The translations under genes were made by a program, and so were the position numbers. The notes under the pieces are model-generated. The model worked only from the letters and a program-made list of their open reading frames with translations, ran no database searches and had not been told where the DNA came from. From Parelaphostrongylus tenuis (lineage: Eukaryota; Nematoda; Chromadorea; Rhabditida; Metastrongylidae): a DNA stretch of 64,000 nt. This document shows, piece after piece, positions 24,879-35,970 of this stretch (its first letter is position 1; each line of letters opens with the position of its first letter). The DNA is taken from positions 310,001 to 374,000 of the forward strand of contig JAHQIW010000052.1 of NCBI GenBank assembly GCA_019055375.1, written 5' to 3'.

Positions 24879-27399
24879 TTCACGAACTCGCTCGCCGTTG
24901 TCCTCACTGTCCAGTCTTAACTTCAGGAGAGGGAGGATTTCGCATCGATCCCTCTGGAATGATAACGAAGGGGTAAGCTGTCACACGAGTTTATCGTTAT
25001 AACACAAATTATTTATGTTAACTTAGAATTCTAGAAACACTTTCAAACGGATGCGTTGTGGCGTAAGAGTGCTGCCAAAACAGCAGTCGCTAATCAACGG
25101 TGCGAGCACACGCCGCCGGATAGGGTCAAACGTGGGATTGAGTCCTGATTGACGCAAAAAGTTTTACACACCACCTTTATAAGTGATTGGCAAAAGAGAC
25201 TATCCGTTTAGAGTGCAAGGAAGAATGAGTCACATACATGGTTATGATAAATCAAATGTTTATATAGCCAATGCAAAATTCATGGTGATGTTAACCTTTT
25301 CCCTCTTCACTGTAAAGTGACATTACCAGAACACCTTTGAAAAGCATGATATGCTCTTGCGACATTTTCTGTATTCCAAACAACTCGAGGGTTATAAAGG
25401 ATGTCTGCGCAGCTGAGCTTTACGGCTTATACGAAAAGTGAAATTGTCCGAGACAGCGGAAATTATCAACTTTTGCGTTCTTTGTATATGGTTATATCGA
25501 GAAATTATTGGCCGATTAACGACCTCCATAAAATTTCAAAGCGGAAGGTAGATAAAGAGAAGAACAGAAGGAGAAGAAAAGAGTGGAGAATAGATGAAGA
25601 GAGACTTACGCTTAGTGATTGAGGAATACAAATAGAGGGAGCGAGAGGGAAAGAGGAAAACAGAAACAGGGGCATTAACAAAGAGGAATTACCGAAATCT
25701 AAATCTGAATTCTAATTAGATAATGTAAATAATGACAGCTGCTGTCATCGACTGTGTAAAAACGTGGCAATTAATTAGTCTATATTAGTTGTATATAGTT
25801 CCTAGGCTATTCTTTTCTATTTCTCAGCTATACAGTATTAACATGCCGAGGTTCAAGGAAATCGAGAAATATAGCAACTTTTCACTTTGCTAGGATTTAA
25901 CATTCTTTCTCCTCAATCCTGCTATGGTATGGTTATTGGCAGGGCGTATGACACTGACGAGGCGAGTGAAATTGTCGAATCGTTCGTATTCGCTGATATT
26001 ACAAAGCTTGGAAAGGCTAAAAAGTTTGCTAGAATATATCAAACTACTAAGATGTTTGAAAGACAACGCTGAATCATTGTTCGAGATTGCTATCCTTCTA
26101 CAAGGACTCGGAAGTTACCAGATTTTAGTAATTTCCCTATGAGATCAAGTTTGAGGAATGATGGAATAAGATGTCATAAGCCGCTATTCGAGAGCACATT
26201 AAAATCACTGATCTAATACAGTGCGATTAATTGCTAGAAGCAAAGTCCACAATTCCACATTTACGACTTTCCTGTGGCCCAACGACTTTAAGAGCCAATA
26301 TAGTGACCAGAGAGCTTTTTCCTGGAAAATTTCAGTTCCTGGTCGAGAGTTCCAAGGGGATATTGGCTCGTGACAGAAAATCCCTGCTGAACGCCACCAC
26401 TGAATGTTAAAAGACAAGGAATCTATTAGAAAAATGACTTACTTTATCATTTACTAAGCCTCGAACTTAACCAGAATTCATGAATTTTGATAAATGTGAA
26501 TTAAACTCCCATTGAGGTAGGTCTCTACAGTAAGTTTGATCTCCTCTTATCAATGGCACTTAGTGCTTTAGCTTATTAAGACGATTTGAATAGAATTTCT
26601 GCTAAATGCCACTTTGAGTAATTTGATTGAAAAGGGTCAAAGCAACAGATTTAGACCACATTTTACTCTTACGCTCCCATTTCGCCAAATCAAAATGATT
26701 TTGTCCGATTGGAAAATTAATGCATCTGGCACGCCATGAATTGTTTCCAATGCACAAATGCGTAGACTTTTTAAATCTAAATTACATATACTAGTGGGTT
26801 TTAGTAATTCGGTTGAAAACCATGATTATCTGCATGCTGATCCCACATCTTGCGTTTGATTCGTTCTCTCGCCGTCGCCGTCTCGACATTGTGTAGGCAT
26901 CTTTGCACGTAGATTCTGCTGCTGCATGAGAGTCTGTTTTTTCATCATTGCAATAGAACGATGTTTGAGTTAACTCTCTTTTATAATCGAGGAGATAGCT
27001 CAATTAAGACGGTTCAAGGTTAACTGCAAGAGAGCGCTGGAGTGCTGAGTTACACCAGCACTCAGGTTCCTGATATATTTTATCACCAATTACTCCGCTA
27101 TCCTTTCCGTACCTTTTCTTGTACTAAAATCAGGTTTAATTTTCATGCAAACTACGAAATTCTCTTTCGATCGAGGTCTGTGTTTAAGAATGGCGGGGTT
27201 TATCTAACAAGACATGATGATGTCTCCGAGTGCGCTCTTGCTGATTGTGACTACTGCGCTATTTTAGTTAAATTCTATTTAAATTGAGCGTTTCGTATTT
27301 TCCAATCTCTGGAATTGCAGCAAAATTGTGCTTCTTAGATGTTTTTGTTACAAGTATGTTATCCGGGGACAAATGAAGAAACGATCCCTTTCGTTGGAC
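24879..27399. other. Intergenic, nothing firmly supported
   Basis: Purine-rich tract near 25540-25680. Small frames around 26791-27287 lie on opposite strands and have no clear motif. Confidence 0.4.
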
Positions 27400-28110
27400 A
27401 GAAATTTTTCATAAGATGTGCTTAACTGAAATAGTGTGAAAGCTGAAGTCTTTAGACACTGTGCTACGTGCTCTTGTTCTGGAAAATCCCTTTTGTAGCG
27501 CGGTAGCATTCAAATAAAATTATATTTTATACCGGCCGCCACTCGGTTATACTATTACTTCAAAGGAAGCACGAAAGCATATGAACTTGTAAGAGGAATC
27601 TTCTAGTATCATAGTCATACGTCTTATCTGAAGTATCTTCCAAAGCGCAGAAAAGATTCCAAATTGTTTAAACAAAATTGTACTCTACATATGAGTTGCT
27701 CCAATGCGATTGATCGATCGTCGCATGGAATCCAAGTATAGCCCCCCTGCCCCTAGCACAGACAATAGTGGACAAACAAATGAGCAGTGTGAATGAAACT
27801 CGATTTTAGTTCCCCTGGTACGCTTGCCGTGAGACGGTCTTTCCAGAAAATAAGCAAAGCCAAGGAATGGTCGGAAACTTACGCTATCGATTAAATTTAA
27901 TTAAAGAGTTTGGTACAGCGAGAAATATGCGTGTGTAAAGCACAAAATTCTTTTCTGATACGGTGTTATAGAAGGGTGTTTTGAAAAAGGCCGAGTAGTG
28001 CGATAATCAGAGATTTAAGCTTTCGAATATTCCCTAACACTCTTATGAAAAGTTCTTGTATAATGGAACGGCTCATTTCTTCTTTGCTAACGGATAACAA
28101 CTTGAAGCAA
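27400..28110 (+). repeat. Dispersed repeat, copy 1
   Basis: Shares with 43860-44660, 48460-49270 and 57400-58010 an order of blocks: GTCTTTCCAGAAAATAAGC, TTACGCTATCGATT, a TGTAAAGCACAAAATT block, GTTATAGAAGGGTGTTTTGA, and TAACACTCTTATGAAAA. Non-coding; the family is unknown to me. Confidence 0.6.
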
Positions 28111-28339
28111 TTTTTTATGCCATTGAAGTGGTAGATCTAATTCTCTTCTGAACGTTGCAAAAAACTGATCACAATATGTTTGATACCGTAATTTTGTCTA
28201 GAAGAACAGCGAAGGTAGAGTGACCAAACTGAATTTTCATCGTAAGCTCATCATTTCAACAAGAAGAAAAATTATTTTCCGTACTTATTTGATTTTTTGG
28301 CCCGTCTCAATAATTTTTTCACCGTGGGGATCCTGCTAC

Positions 28340-28560
28340 TTCTAGCATTCACTCCGTTCTCGTGTTATTCTTGAACGTCGCAGAATAGTTGCTGAATCGT
28401 CTCCTCGCAGTCTCGAAGATAGCCTGGTTTGTAGAGTTCCATTGGGCGTTCGTTGTTGACGCCGAAGAGTTTGTGGTAGGAATAAGCCTAACGTCGCGCC
28501 GCAACGAGCATCACATCCACTGGGCCTGATTCCACCTCAGAATGAAAGAATAGATATCAG
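28340..28560 (+). repeat. Dispersed repeat of a second family, copy 1
   Basis: Blocks CTTCTAGCATTCACTCCGTT, TTGAACGTCGCAGAATAG, CAGTCTCGAAGATAGCCTGG, TTCCATTGGGCGTTCGTTGT and GCAACGAGCATCACATCCAC recur in the same order at 59020-59240, 59790-59930 and 60470-60690. Confidence 0.7.
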
Positions 28561-29384
28561 GTTTGAGGTACTAGGAGAGGAAAAAATGCGAAAGGGAAAA
28601 AAAAAGATGAAACACGTTCAATAATGACCGATAGCGTATCATCATAGCATTACCTGCAATCTCGTCAACCGTCGATCATTTCGGGCGGTCACCAGCAGCT
28701 GCATTAGGTCTTGTCATAAGCGTCGTCATAAGCGATCAGAATATAACATTTGCTCAAAGAGCACGAAGGGCACCATGGCTTTCGTGTGATATTCCCCCTC
28801 TCTAGCCTAAACTTTTTAGTGAAAAAGTGGTCACGTACAACCAACTTGGCTTTCTTCGTAATTGTTTTCATCTTATGTTGTGATGTACCTGCCATTCAAA
28901 GCGTTGCATTGAAATCACCACTGAAATATCAATCAATAATCATCTTCAGCGAGGTGAGCTTCATTCTTGAGATCAAAGTGTTATTGTTCAGCTTATGAAG
29001 CTGAGAAGCGGCATAGGACAGGCTTGAAGGGTGTTACACATTGGCTTGAAGGGCCATGATTACTGTGTCAACGTGCTTTAAGGTGCTCTGTGGTACAGTA
29101 TGGACTAAACTATTTCAAGGTGGAGATGTCTGGTTGCTCCTGAGCGACTTTGGTCTTCTTTGTGTAATGTAATCTACTTTAGTGTACGTTAAATTGAATG
29201 CTGGAGTAGCATACGTAACTGCGAAGAGATAGGTACAATTTTCTAAGCTAGAAGTCATTGCATATTTATATTGGATTTTCAGGATTTGAAATCAAAACCG
29301 TTAGTCTAATTTATAGCAATAAACTCTAACTCTATTCTATTCTAATTTCAATGCTACCTGTCTTGTAAGAGAATAACTAAAGTA

Positions 29385-30400
29385 ATTGGTCATTATTTTT
29401 GAACCATGCATGTGGCTTGGTATGGGCATTTATACAGTGCAATACACGTGTTTTGCCCTCGTAGGCTCGTTAGTTGCACAGTTCCTTTCGTCCAAGCCAA
29501 TCCTTCTTGAGGATAACCCCCTTACATAGAGAAGACGCAGACGCACTACACGTGCCGTCAAGTGAAAAAAATGCTGAATGGGCAGTGTTGTATACTCGAT
29601 TTGGCTGGTACATATGCTGAAATTTAATATGCACGATAGTTATTTTGAGCCATGCATGTGATGTGTTATGGGCACCTATATAGTGCGATACACGTGTTTT
29701 CGTCGGCCTTGGCGCCTCGTCAGGCATGTTGAAATTTGAGAGCGGTGTTAAGAAAACACTCGTAATGAACGGTATGATATTTCATATATACCAGTCAAGA
29801 GCAATCAAGTGTGCAACACTGCTCATTTAGTGATTTCTTTCACCTGGTGGCACGTGTAAATAGTACGCCCCGCGTCCTCCCTCTATGTAAAAAGGTTCTC
29901 CTCCAAGAGAGATTGGCTAGGACAGAAAACACTGTTCAACTGGCGAGGCTGCAATGCCGAAACACGTGTATTTCACTGTGCACTGCACTGTATGAATGCC
30001 CATAAGAGACCACATGGATAAAGGATAAACAAAGGATAAAGCTCTCGGCGTTGACCAGGTCCCTGAGAGATGCGCCATGACTTCGACTTCAATTTTTAAC
30101 TTCGGATGAGGTGATTTAATGCATATCTGGTCTTTACAATGACTCGCAGTGGCCTTCCGCTGTACCGAGTCAGTGCTGCTTATCCTCCCAGACAAGTCTA
30201 AGACCTGTCTGATACCAATTTACCGACCTCGGAGGGATGGATGGATTGGTGAGCCATAAGCACGAGGTCGAACCATTGATCTCGTGTGCGACGCAGGGCA
30301 CCTCTAACCACTGCGCCATATGCGCTCTGTAGACCACATGTATGACTCAAAAATAATTACCAAGCATGTTGAAATTTGAGCGTGGTCTTAAAGACATTCG
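29385..30400. repeat. Cluster of foldback-element arms around a SINE
   Basis: Arms at about 29390-29475, 29640-29760 (plus sense), 29945-30015 and 30330-30400 (the last two in reverse sense) all carry a GCCATGCATGTG / CACGTGT / TTTCGGCC-type core or its complement. A SINE sits between the last two. The TTGAAATTTGAG.G.GGT.TTAA block recurs at 29730-29760 and 30365-30395. Confidence 0.6.
30035..30335 (-). repeat. tRNA-derived SINE, clearest copy
   Basis: In reverse: box A (ATGGCGCAGTGGTTAGAGG), box B (GGTTCGACCTCG), then CTTATGGCTCACCAATCC, GAGGTCGGTAAATTGGTATC and GACTTGTCTGGGAGGATAAG. This is the best preserved example of the family in the window. Confidence 0.85.
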
Positions 30401-30850
30401 AAACAAGCGGTATAGATAGGATCATAAGACAACGCAGAGTGATATCTAGAACTTCTAGAATGAAATTGCTGAAGGAAAAGTAGAATAAAGGAAAAAAGGG
30501 CATCTTCAGAGTATGCTTACCGCTGAGTGAGTATGTTACACGTAACGCAACTACCCGAGTCAATGCGCAGCTGGAATGCAGTAAATATTAATTGCAATAC
30601 AGGCTTCCATTTGAGCTCACCACCACAGATTAATAATGACTTGGCTTTACTGATAAGCTCATAAGCGTAAATGTTGAGTCTATAAACTAAGGCAATAAAC
30701 AACAAGCGCAGAATTGCCGATTATATCTCTGCGACTTCTGCACCTACTTTTCTCGTTTTCGCATAATAATTCATGTGTATGACTACGAAGAGACGATTTT
30801 AGAAAAAAATTTTCTGCTTGATTTAAAAAAATATTTTTTTGGCATTTTAG

Positions 30851-31760
30851 AACCAATCTCACAGAAGAGAATCTAATCGCTGTAAGCAGCTTTGACTACG
30901 CCCTAGACAGTTCTCAACTGAAATGTGGTTATCCAGATTCCTGTAACTCTATGTCACAGGATGCACTTGAGCTCAAAGAACAATTTTTACAGCATCCTCA
31001 AGGTAGCCTGATATTTTTTTGCTTTCTTTGTGATTCATCTTCAAATATTTGGTTGATCACAGCACTTTTTACATCCAGGTCACTTTCTCGACTCCATAGT
31101 TCACAAATGCTTCCGGATTCCAATCTCGGACTCTCTGTCATTTGGTGGTATTTTTTTGAAAATCGTAGTGAATTCCACTTATGGTTGTCTCTGAGGAAAC
31201 TCTGAAGCTCTCTCTGTTTTTCACCATGATATTAGTCGGAGTAGAGGATCAAAAAGAGCCTTTCCCCGAGGATTTTTACGCCAATAAGCCAATTTCGAAT
31301 ATTTGGAGAGACTGGTTTTGGATAGTGCCCTACTAGTGGGTATAGTCCGTGTACTATATAGTATCCGCAATCAGTGCTCTTCGTGGGTGTGAATGTAGTA
31401 TAATTGCTCTTAACTCATACTATAGATATTTTACATCATTGCTAAGATGGGGTTGTTTCCATTTAGCATTATCAAGCAAACATTTAAGGGAGTGAACAAA
31501 TTGTTCTAATAATAAAAATATGAGTGGAAAATCAATGAGATGTCTAATACAAGAAAAGTCAAAAGTGATATGATGTCATCCTCCATGAGCGTCGTGCAGC
31601 ATTGAACATTGTACTAATGTTCGTTGCGTGACAGAATGCAAAGGTATTGAAGATTCTCGGAGCATTTAACTTTCATTCACCACCTCTTTTTCCATGACAG
31701 GATACGATGTGAATTATAATTGCAGCAATGTTGATATAGGCAGAGAAATCGAGACCTCAG
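30851..31760 (+). CDS. Two exons of an unrecognised plus-strand gene
   Basis: Exon 30851-31002 follows the acceptor cattttag, is open for 50 codons and ends CAAG|gtagcc. It contains NLTEENLIAVSSFDYAL, a CGYPDSC pair of cysteines and DALELKEQFLQHPQ. Exon 31701-31760 follows catgacag and encodes YDVNYNCSNVDIGREIETS, ending before gtggtg; it joins the first in phase (G|GA). Cysteines and N-glycosylation sequons (NLT, NCS) suggest an extracellular or secreted protein. I do not recognise the family. Upstream exons were not found. The frame of the second exon stays open to 31942, so its 3' end may lie further on. Confidence 0.5.
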
Positions 31761-32224
31761 GTGGTGTGGAACCCATAGCTAACCTTTCTAAAGCTCCGCT
31801 TCACCTCTTACACATCGAAGCCTTTGTTCCGCCTTTCCCTCATCCAAATCGTTTATTTCTCAACCAGTTTGATATTTTCGAAACTATATATAACCCATTA
31901 CATTCATTTTTTTCTGCGCCATCTTCTACTAGAGCCGCTTAAATTATTCCTAAAGTAGATTCCGTGGGGAATTTAATTACAGAAAGATTTCACTAGACTT
32001 TTACGTTAACTTGAAGTTCAAAATAGTTAGAATAAGCGCTCTCCTACAATGAATGGGGCCCATGGAATTTCACTGCGACTTCGATAAGCAATTTGAGTTA
32101 GTGGTGATGTTCCAAAAGTGCATGTTTGCGTGTTGAAGAGATTCTCAGTTAATAGTTGCCAAAAATAATCTGCATCAGCTCTTTATTTTACAGTTTTTAT
32201 AGCAGTGTTAAAATGATCCGACTA

Positions 32225-32345
32225 CGAATCTAGAATGTTGAATGACTGAAGAGCTCGAAGCCTCAGACAGAAGTTGGACTCGCGTTTCCTTTACGTGGTG
32301 TGGTGCTAGTCACTACACTACCGAGACCCATTATGCGGTGCCACT
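32225..32345 (-). repeat. tRNA-derived SINE fragment
   Basis: In reverse, TCTCGGTAGTGTAGTGACTA is a box A and AACGCGAGTCCAACTTC a box B, with tRNA-like spacing. No cloverleaf. Confidence 0.6.
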
Positions 32346-32628
32346 ATTTCTGTATTATGAGCTGTTCGAAGATGTCAACCATGAGCTGTCAAAGGGCTTG
32401 ATCTGGTAAACACACGTTGGCATTAAATCCACTTTTTGGATATACAGTTGCTAAATTAGTTGGAAAATATGATAAATGCTTAGTAGAAGGTCCAGTGAAC
32501 ATAATGAGTAAACCAAGTCTTTTAACTTTTGCAGGACTGGCTTTGTAGCATGCTGCAAGCATTCTCATGTATATGCGTGGATCTTTCCTGTTAGCTTTGT
32601 ATAGATATATTTGCCACAATTTTTGCAG

Positions 32629-32873
32629 GATTCCACCAGTTTCACAAATCGGTTCCTTTAATGTAATTGTTTTACTGAGAGTTTAGAATTTCATTTGATG
32701 ACTCAGTTCCTCGATGACGGAGAAGGAAACGCGATCAGTGTATGGTACGAACCAAACTTCGAGCCATTTTTGTAAGATTCATCCTATTGCAGTCTCTGAG
32801 CTAAAGCATTTGTTTTCACAGGATCCGTTTCTCATTGTACGATATGGTGTATTCGAGAAATGGACAGTTTTTT
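32629..32873 (+). CDS. Exon-like segments of the unrecognised gene, frame unresolved
   Basis: Three short segments with splice-like ends: 32629-32662 (after tttttgcag, before gtaatt), 32707-32771 (after gactcag, before gtaaga) and 32821-32873 (after ttttcacag). In one frame the middle one reads FLDDGEGNAISVWYEPNFEP, and the third reads DPFLIVRYGVFEKWTVF in another frame. The introns implied (44 and 49 bp) are normal nematode sizes, but no single reading frame joins all three without a stop or a phase clash. Either one boundary is wrong, a single-base error sits in the T-run at 32767-32771, or this is a broken gene. Confidence 0.3.
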
Positions 32874-32961
32874 GTCTGAAAGAGACTAACTAAGACGATG
32901 ACACAATTGCCATGAAGTCATTCCAAGTGACATAAATCTTTCCCGCCTATTCATTTTCCAG

Positions 32962-33344
32962 ATGTCTTTGAAACATCGAACATTCAAGAATTGAAGATTG
33001 CTAAGATTTTTACAACCATATATAGGTTTGGAGGTGATACCTCGGCTATCTCCTTCAGGCGATGGTTGGCAAGTACTAATGCACAAAATCGACCTTCACA
33101 GAGACTCATATCTCATCGATACAAACCTTCTAATATATGTAGTACAAAACTTCCAAAGAAACACACCTCAACGATACTCGATGCGACTTCCGGTGTTTTA
33201 AGCCTAAATTTAAGCTAATAAAGCAAACTATGAGGCTTTCACGTTTCAAGAACATCGCTTTGACAGGCCTAATGCAGAGGCAATCAGGTACACTCAAGAG
33301 TTGTTAGAAGGGATAAAACCCTCAAAATGGCACACAAAATCAAG
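32962..33344 (+). CDS. Two further exons of the unrecognised gene
   Basis: Exon 32962-33033 (after ttcattttccag) encodes VFETSNIQELKIAKIF then TTIYRFG and ends G|gtgata. Exon 33215-33344 (after aaatttaag, with an in-frame stop just upstream) encodes NKANYEAFTFQEHRFDRPN, AEAIRYTQELLEGIKP and SKWHTKS and ends AG|gtgaga. The two join in phase (G|CT) across a 181-bp intron. Codon use is gene-like. No domain recognised. The phase left over (AG) fits an acceptor at 35757 (TTAG|C) and also one at 34130 (CTCAG|G), so the next exon is uncertain. Confidence 0.5.
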
Positions 33345-34369
33345 GTGAGAAATAAATATCTCCTGAAAATTTTGGTAAGAAATTTGATAACGCCAGATAC
33401 GGTTTGTTTAATGAAAGCAATATTTCATGTAAAGTCATAATAACCACCGTTAGACGAAAGTTCACTTATGGAAAATTTTCGAAAACTTTATATCGCTTTT
33501 TACTCTCATTAGACTTTACTGCTTCGTAATGGCTCTAGAGAGATTTTCCTTGTTGTATAAATACTAAATCTATCCCTTATTTCTTAAGAATGTCACTTAT
33601 ACTAAGAAGATGTTCTAATGTCCTGTTTAGGTGTTCAAATACTATCCACCCAGTGTGAAGAGTTTTTTGTCACTAAACTAAATTATGAACCGGTTGATGT
33701 AGCAATTGAATCTCGGATCCGCATAAAACACCATCGCGGGACTTTTCGGTAGTGAAGGAATATTATGAATGCTGATGATGGGGAAACACACTAGTACAAT
33801 GAATAATGTGCTTAAGCAGCGATGGTACTCCATTCGAAAGTAGACGGTCTAAACAATGCTAAAATGCTTAGGAAGCGCATTCCTCATCTTTGAAATGTAA
33901 GAATGAGTTTAGATTATTGTATCACATCAACAAATTGCAGAATCGAGATCGTCGTTACAAATTTTTTTATATACATATAAGTAAGCAGATATTTTTTTGT
34001 TCAGGATTAAGTATCTTTGAACAAATTGAGACAAAAACACCAAAGTACGCCATAATCAAACCACCTTAGAATCTTTTGGCTAATAATTTACTACAGTTTT
34101 CATCTGATAACGATGATTTATTCCTCAGGTTAACTGTAAAGAGCTCCTATGGAATGTATTCTGACAGGACTCTTTTTTTCCGGAAAAGAAAGCTCAGTCT
34201 ATAAAAACTATGTTCAATATTAGAGGAAACGAGATGACTTGAACAGAATATATTAGTCATGGCAAATTTCACTCATTGGAAGTGAAAAATTCAAGACCTT
34301 TATGAAGAAAATGAACTGAGGCATGTACGCTTTTCTTCTTTCCAACACAAAAACAATGTGTTCAAAGAG

Positions 34370-34475
34370 TAGTTGGGAGCAGCATATAGAGGTACCCTGA
34401 TGTACACACATGGTTACTGGTTCAATCAGGCCCTCTGTACTAACCTAGCCCATTATCCCTCTGCTGTCAACAAAT
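34370..34475 (+). repeat. tRNA-derived SINE fragment
   Basis: Contains CATATAGAGGTACC and the box-B-like CTGGTTCAATCAGG. Confidence 0.5.
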
Positions 34476-34753
34476 GATGTCGGACTAGTATTGGAGGAAA
34501 GGAATCTATATAGCTGGTTGACTGACATAACTAAAAAAAAATTGAAATTTGACATTTCACTGAGAATTTTACTGAAAGCTGTGGATGCATTACAAAAAGA
34601 ATGATCTTGTTAACTTTCGGAAGATTAAGTGGTTTCTTAGGGTGCTGACACGAGATTTTGTGGTAGAAAAGGAATCCAATTCTATTAAGTAAGTTAGGGA
34701 CATAAAATGTGCATTTATACAATGGCAATCTTCTCAAAATTTCCAAAAATGTA

Positions 34754-35440
34754 TTGGACAGGAAACCAAGTTCTGTAGTATATTTGGAAAATTTATTTAT
34801 TTACAGTAATCATTTCGTAGTCTTTTTATCGTGTCTGATGTCATTCGAAAGTTGTGATTTCGAAATCCTAAATATAACCACTTTATTCTTTGTTACTGTA
34901 CGAATTTTTTTTAGTTTACAATGAACACCACATAACTTAAGTCCTGAAAGTTTCTTTGGTTGTCCACCTGAGTCCTTCTGCCAGCGAAGCGACACAAACT
35001 GTGTAAATCACTTAATCACAAGACGGTTGATCTACGAAGCACACAACGATGGTTCAAATAATCTTCGCGAAGGCGACACCAGCACGTCAAAATGGGCAGT
35101 TACAGCTTTGTTGAAGCGGCGTCAAGACAACGCTCGTTTACATATTGTGCGTCTGGCACAGCAAAAGATTGAAGAATCAGGGTTTAATTCATCCACAATA
35201 TAGCCCAAATGATGCTCAAAGTGATTACCATCTTTTCAGATCTCTGCAGCATTCCTTGGCAGAAAAACGCTTTGCCAGAGTCGATGATGTGATAAACATT
35301 TGTATTGATTCTAAAGCAAAAAAATCTATAGAAATTCGAGTTTTCGAATGACATCAAACATGATAAAAGACTAAGGAATAAATTTATTGTAAATGAATAA
35401 AATAACAAAAAAATACGACGCAACTTAGTTTTCAACCTTA
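34754..35440 (+). mobile_element. Deleted mariner element with long inverted repeats
   Basis: TA lies on both sides (34752-34753, 35441-35442). The ends pair for more than 100 bp: for example TGATGTCATTCGAAAGTTG at about 34838 against the complement of CGAGTTTTCGAATGACATCA at about 35337. In between, the transposase C-terminal half is visible: DNARLHIVRLAQQKIEE near 35130, then HPQYSPNDAQSDYHLFRSLQ and HSLAEKRFARVDDVIN (35205-35300). Confidence 0.8.
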
Positions 35441-35756
35441 TATCATCTACAAATGCCACAAATTCGTTTAATTTTCGTTCATGGTTGCCGAAAAGGGTAC
35501 GGATTGATCAATGATCTGTTAGCTGAAGACGAACTTGTGAATTCCTCTACCAGTGAAACTCATCTCGTCTATCTAATGGATATTCCAGTCGTAACTCTTC
35601 TCTTTTTGACATTTAGTGTCAGTAGATTTACACACAAGAGGCTCAAATTGATGGCCGCTCTTATTGAACCACCAAATCTCGTAAAGTGGACTTCATAACA
35701 CGAAGTAAAAGGCATTAGAATTTACGGATCGTTCTAGTAAGTTGAGGGCCCCTTAG

Positions 35757-35970
35757 CCTATGGAGATGTTATCCTCACGTTAAGATACCCATAAGTCGAA
35801 CTGCTGCAACTATTTTCGTCGAAGCCCGTGTTTCAAAAATTGAAGCGATTGAACACGGGATGTTTCGTTATCTAAAGAACATTGATGCGCCCAGATTCCT
35901 TGTTTATAATTGTAGCCACCAGAATTCGTCTACATATGAAAAGTTTGAAACTCGCTTCCAACTTTGTTAA
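35757..35970 (+). CDS. Possible terminal exon of the unrecognised gene
   Basis: After gccccttag the frame is open for 70 codons and ends at TAA (35968-35970). It includes CYPHVKIPISRTAATIFVEA, RVSKIEAIEHGMFRYLKN and DAPRFLVYNCSHQNSSTY, with two sequons. Its start phase (one base) matches the exon ending at 33344. A further short coding-like block follows a good acceptor at 37622-37684 (IRGHFRDTLNAFESFVTNCI and stop), which could be the true end or another gene. Function unknown. Confidence 0.45.

Noticed and set aside
28880..28930. GDFNATL on the minus strand, recalling the endonuclease motif of RTE elements
   Set aside because: A stop follows at once and the flanks do not continue the match; too short to call.
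32389..32685. Minus-strand open frame of about 95 codons with a protein-like composition
   Set aside because: No family recognised, no in-phase splice partner, and neighbouring exon-like signals are on the plus strand; it may be an antisense shadow.
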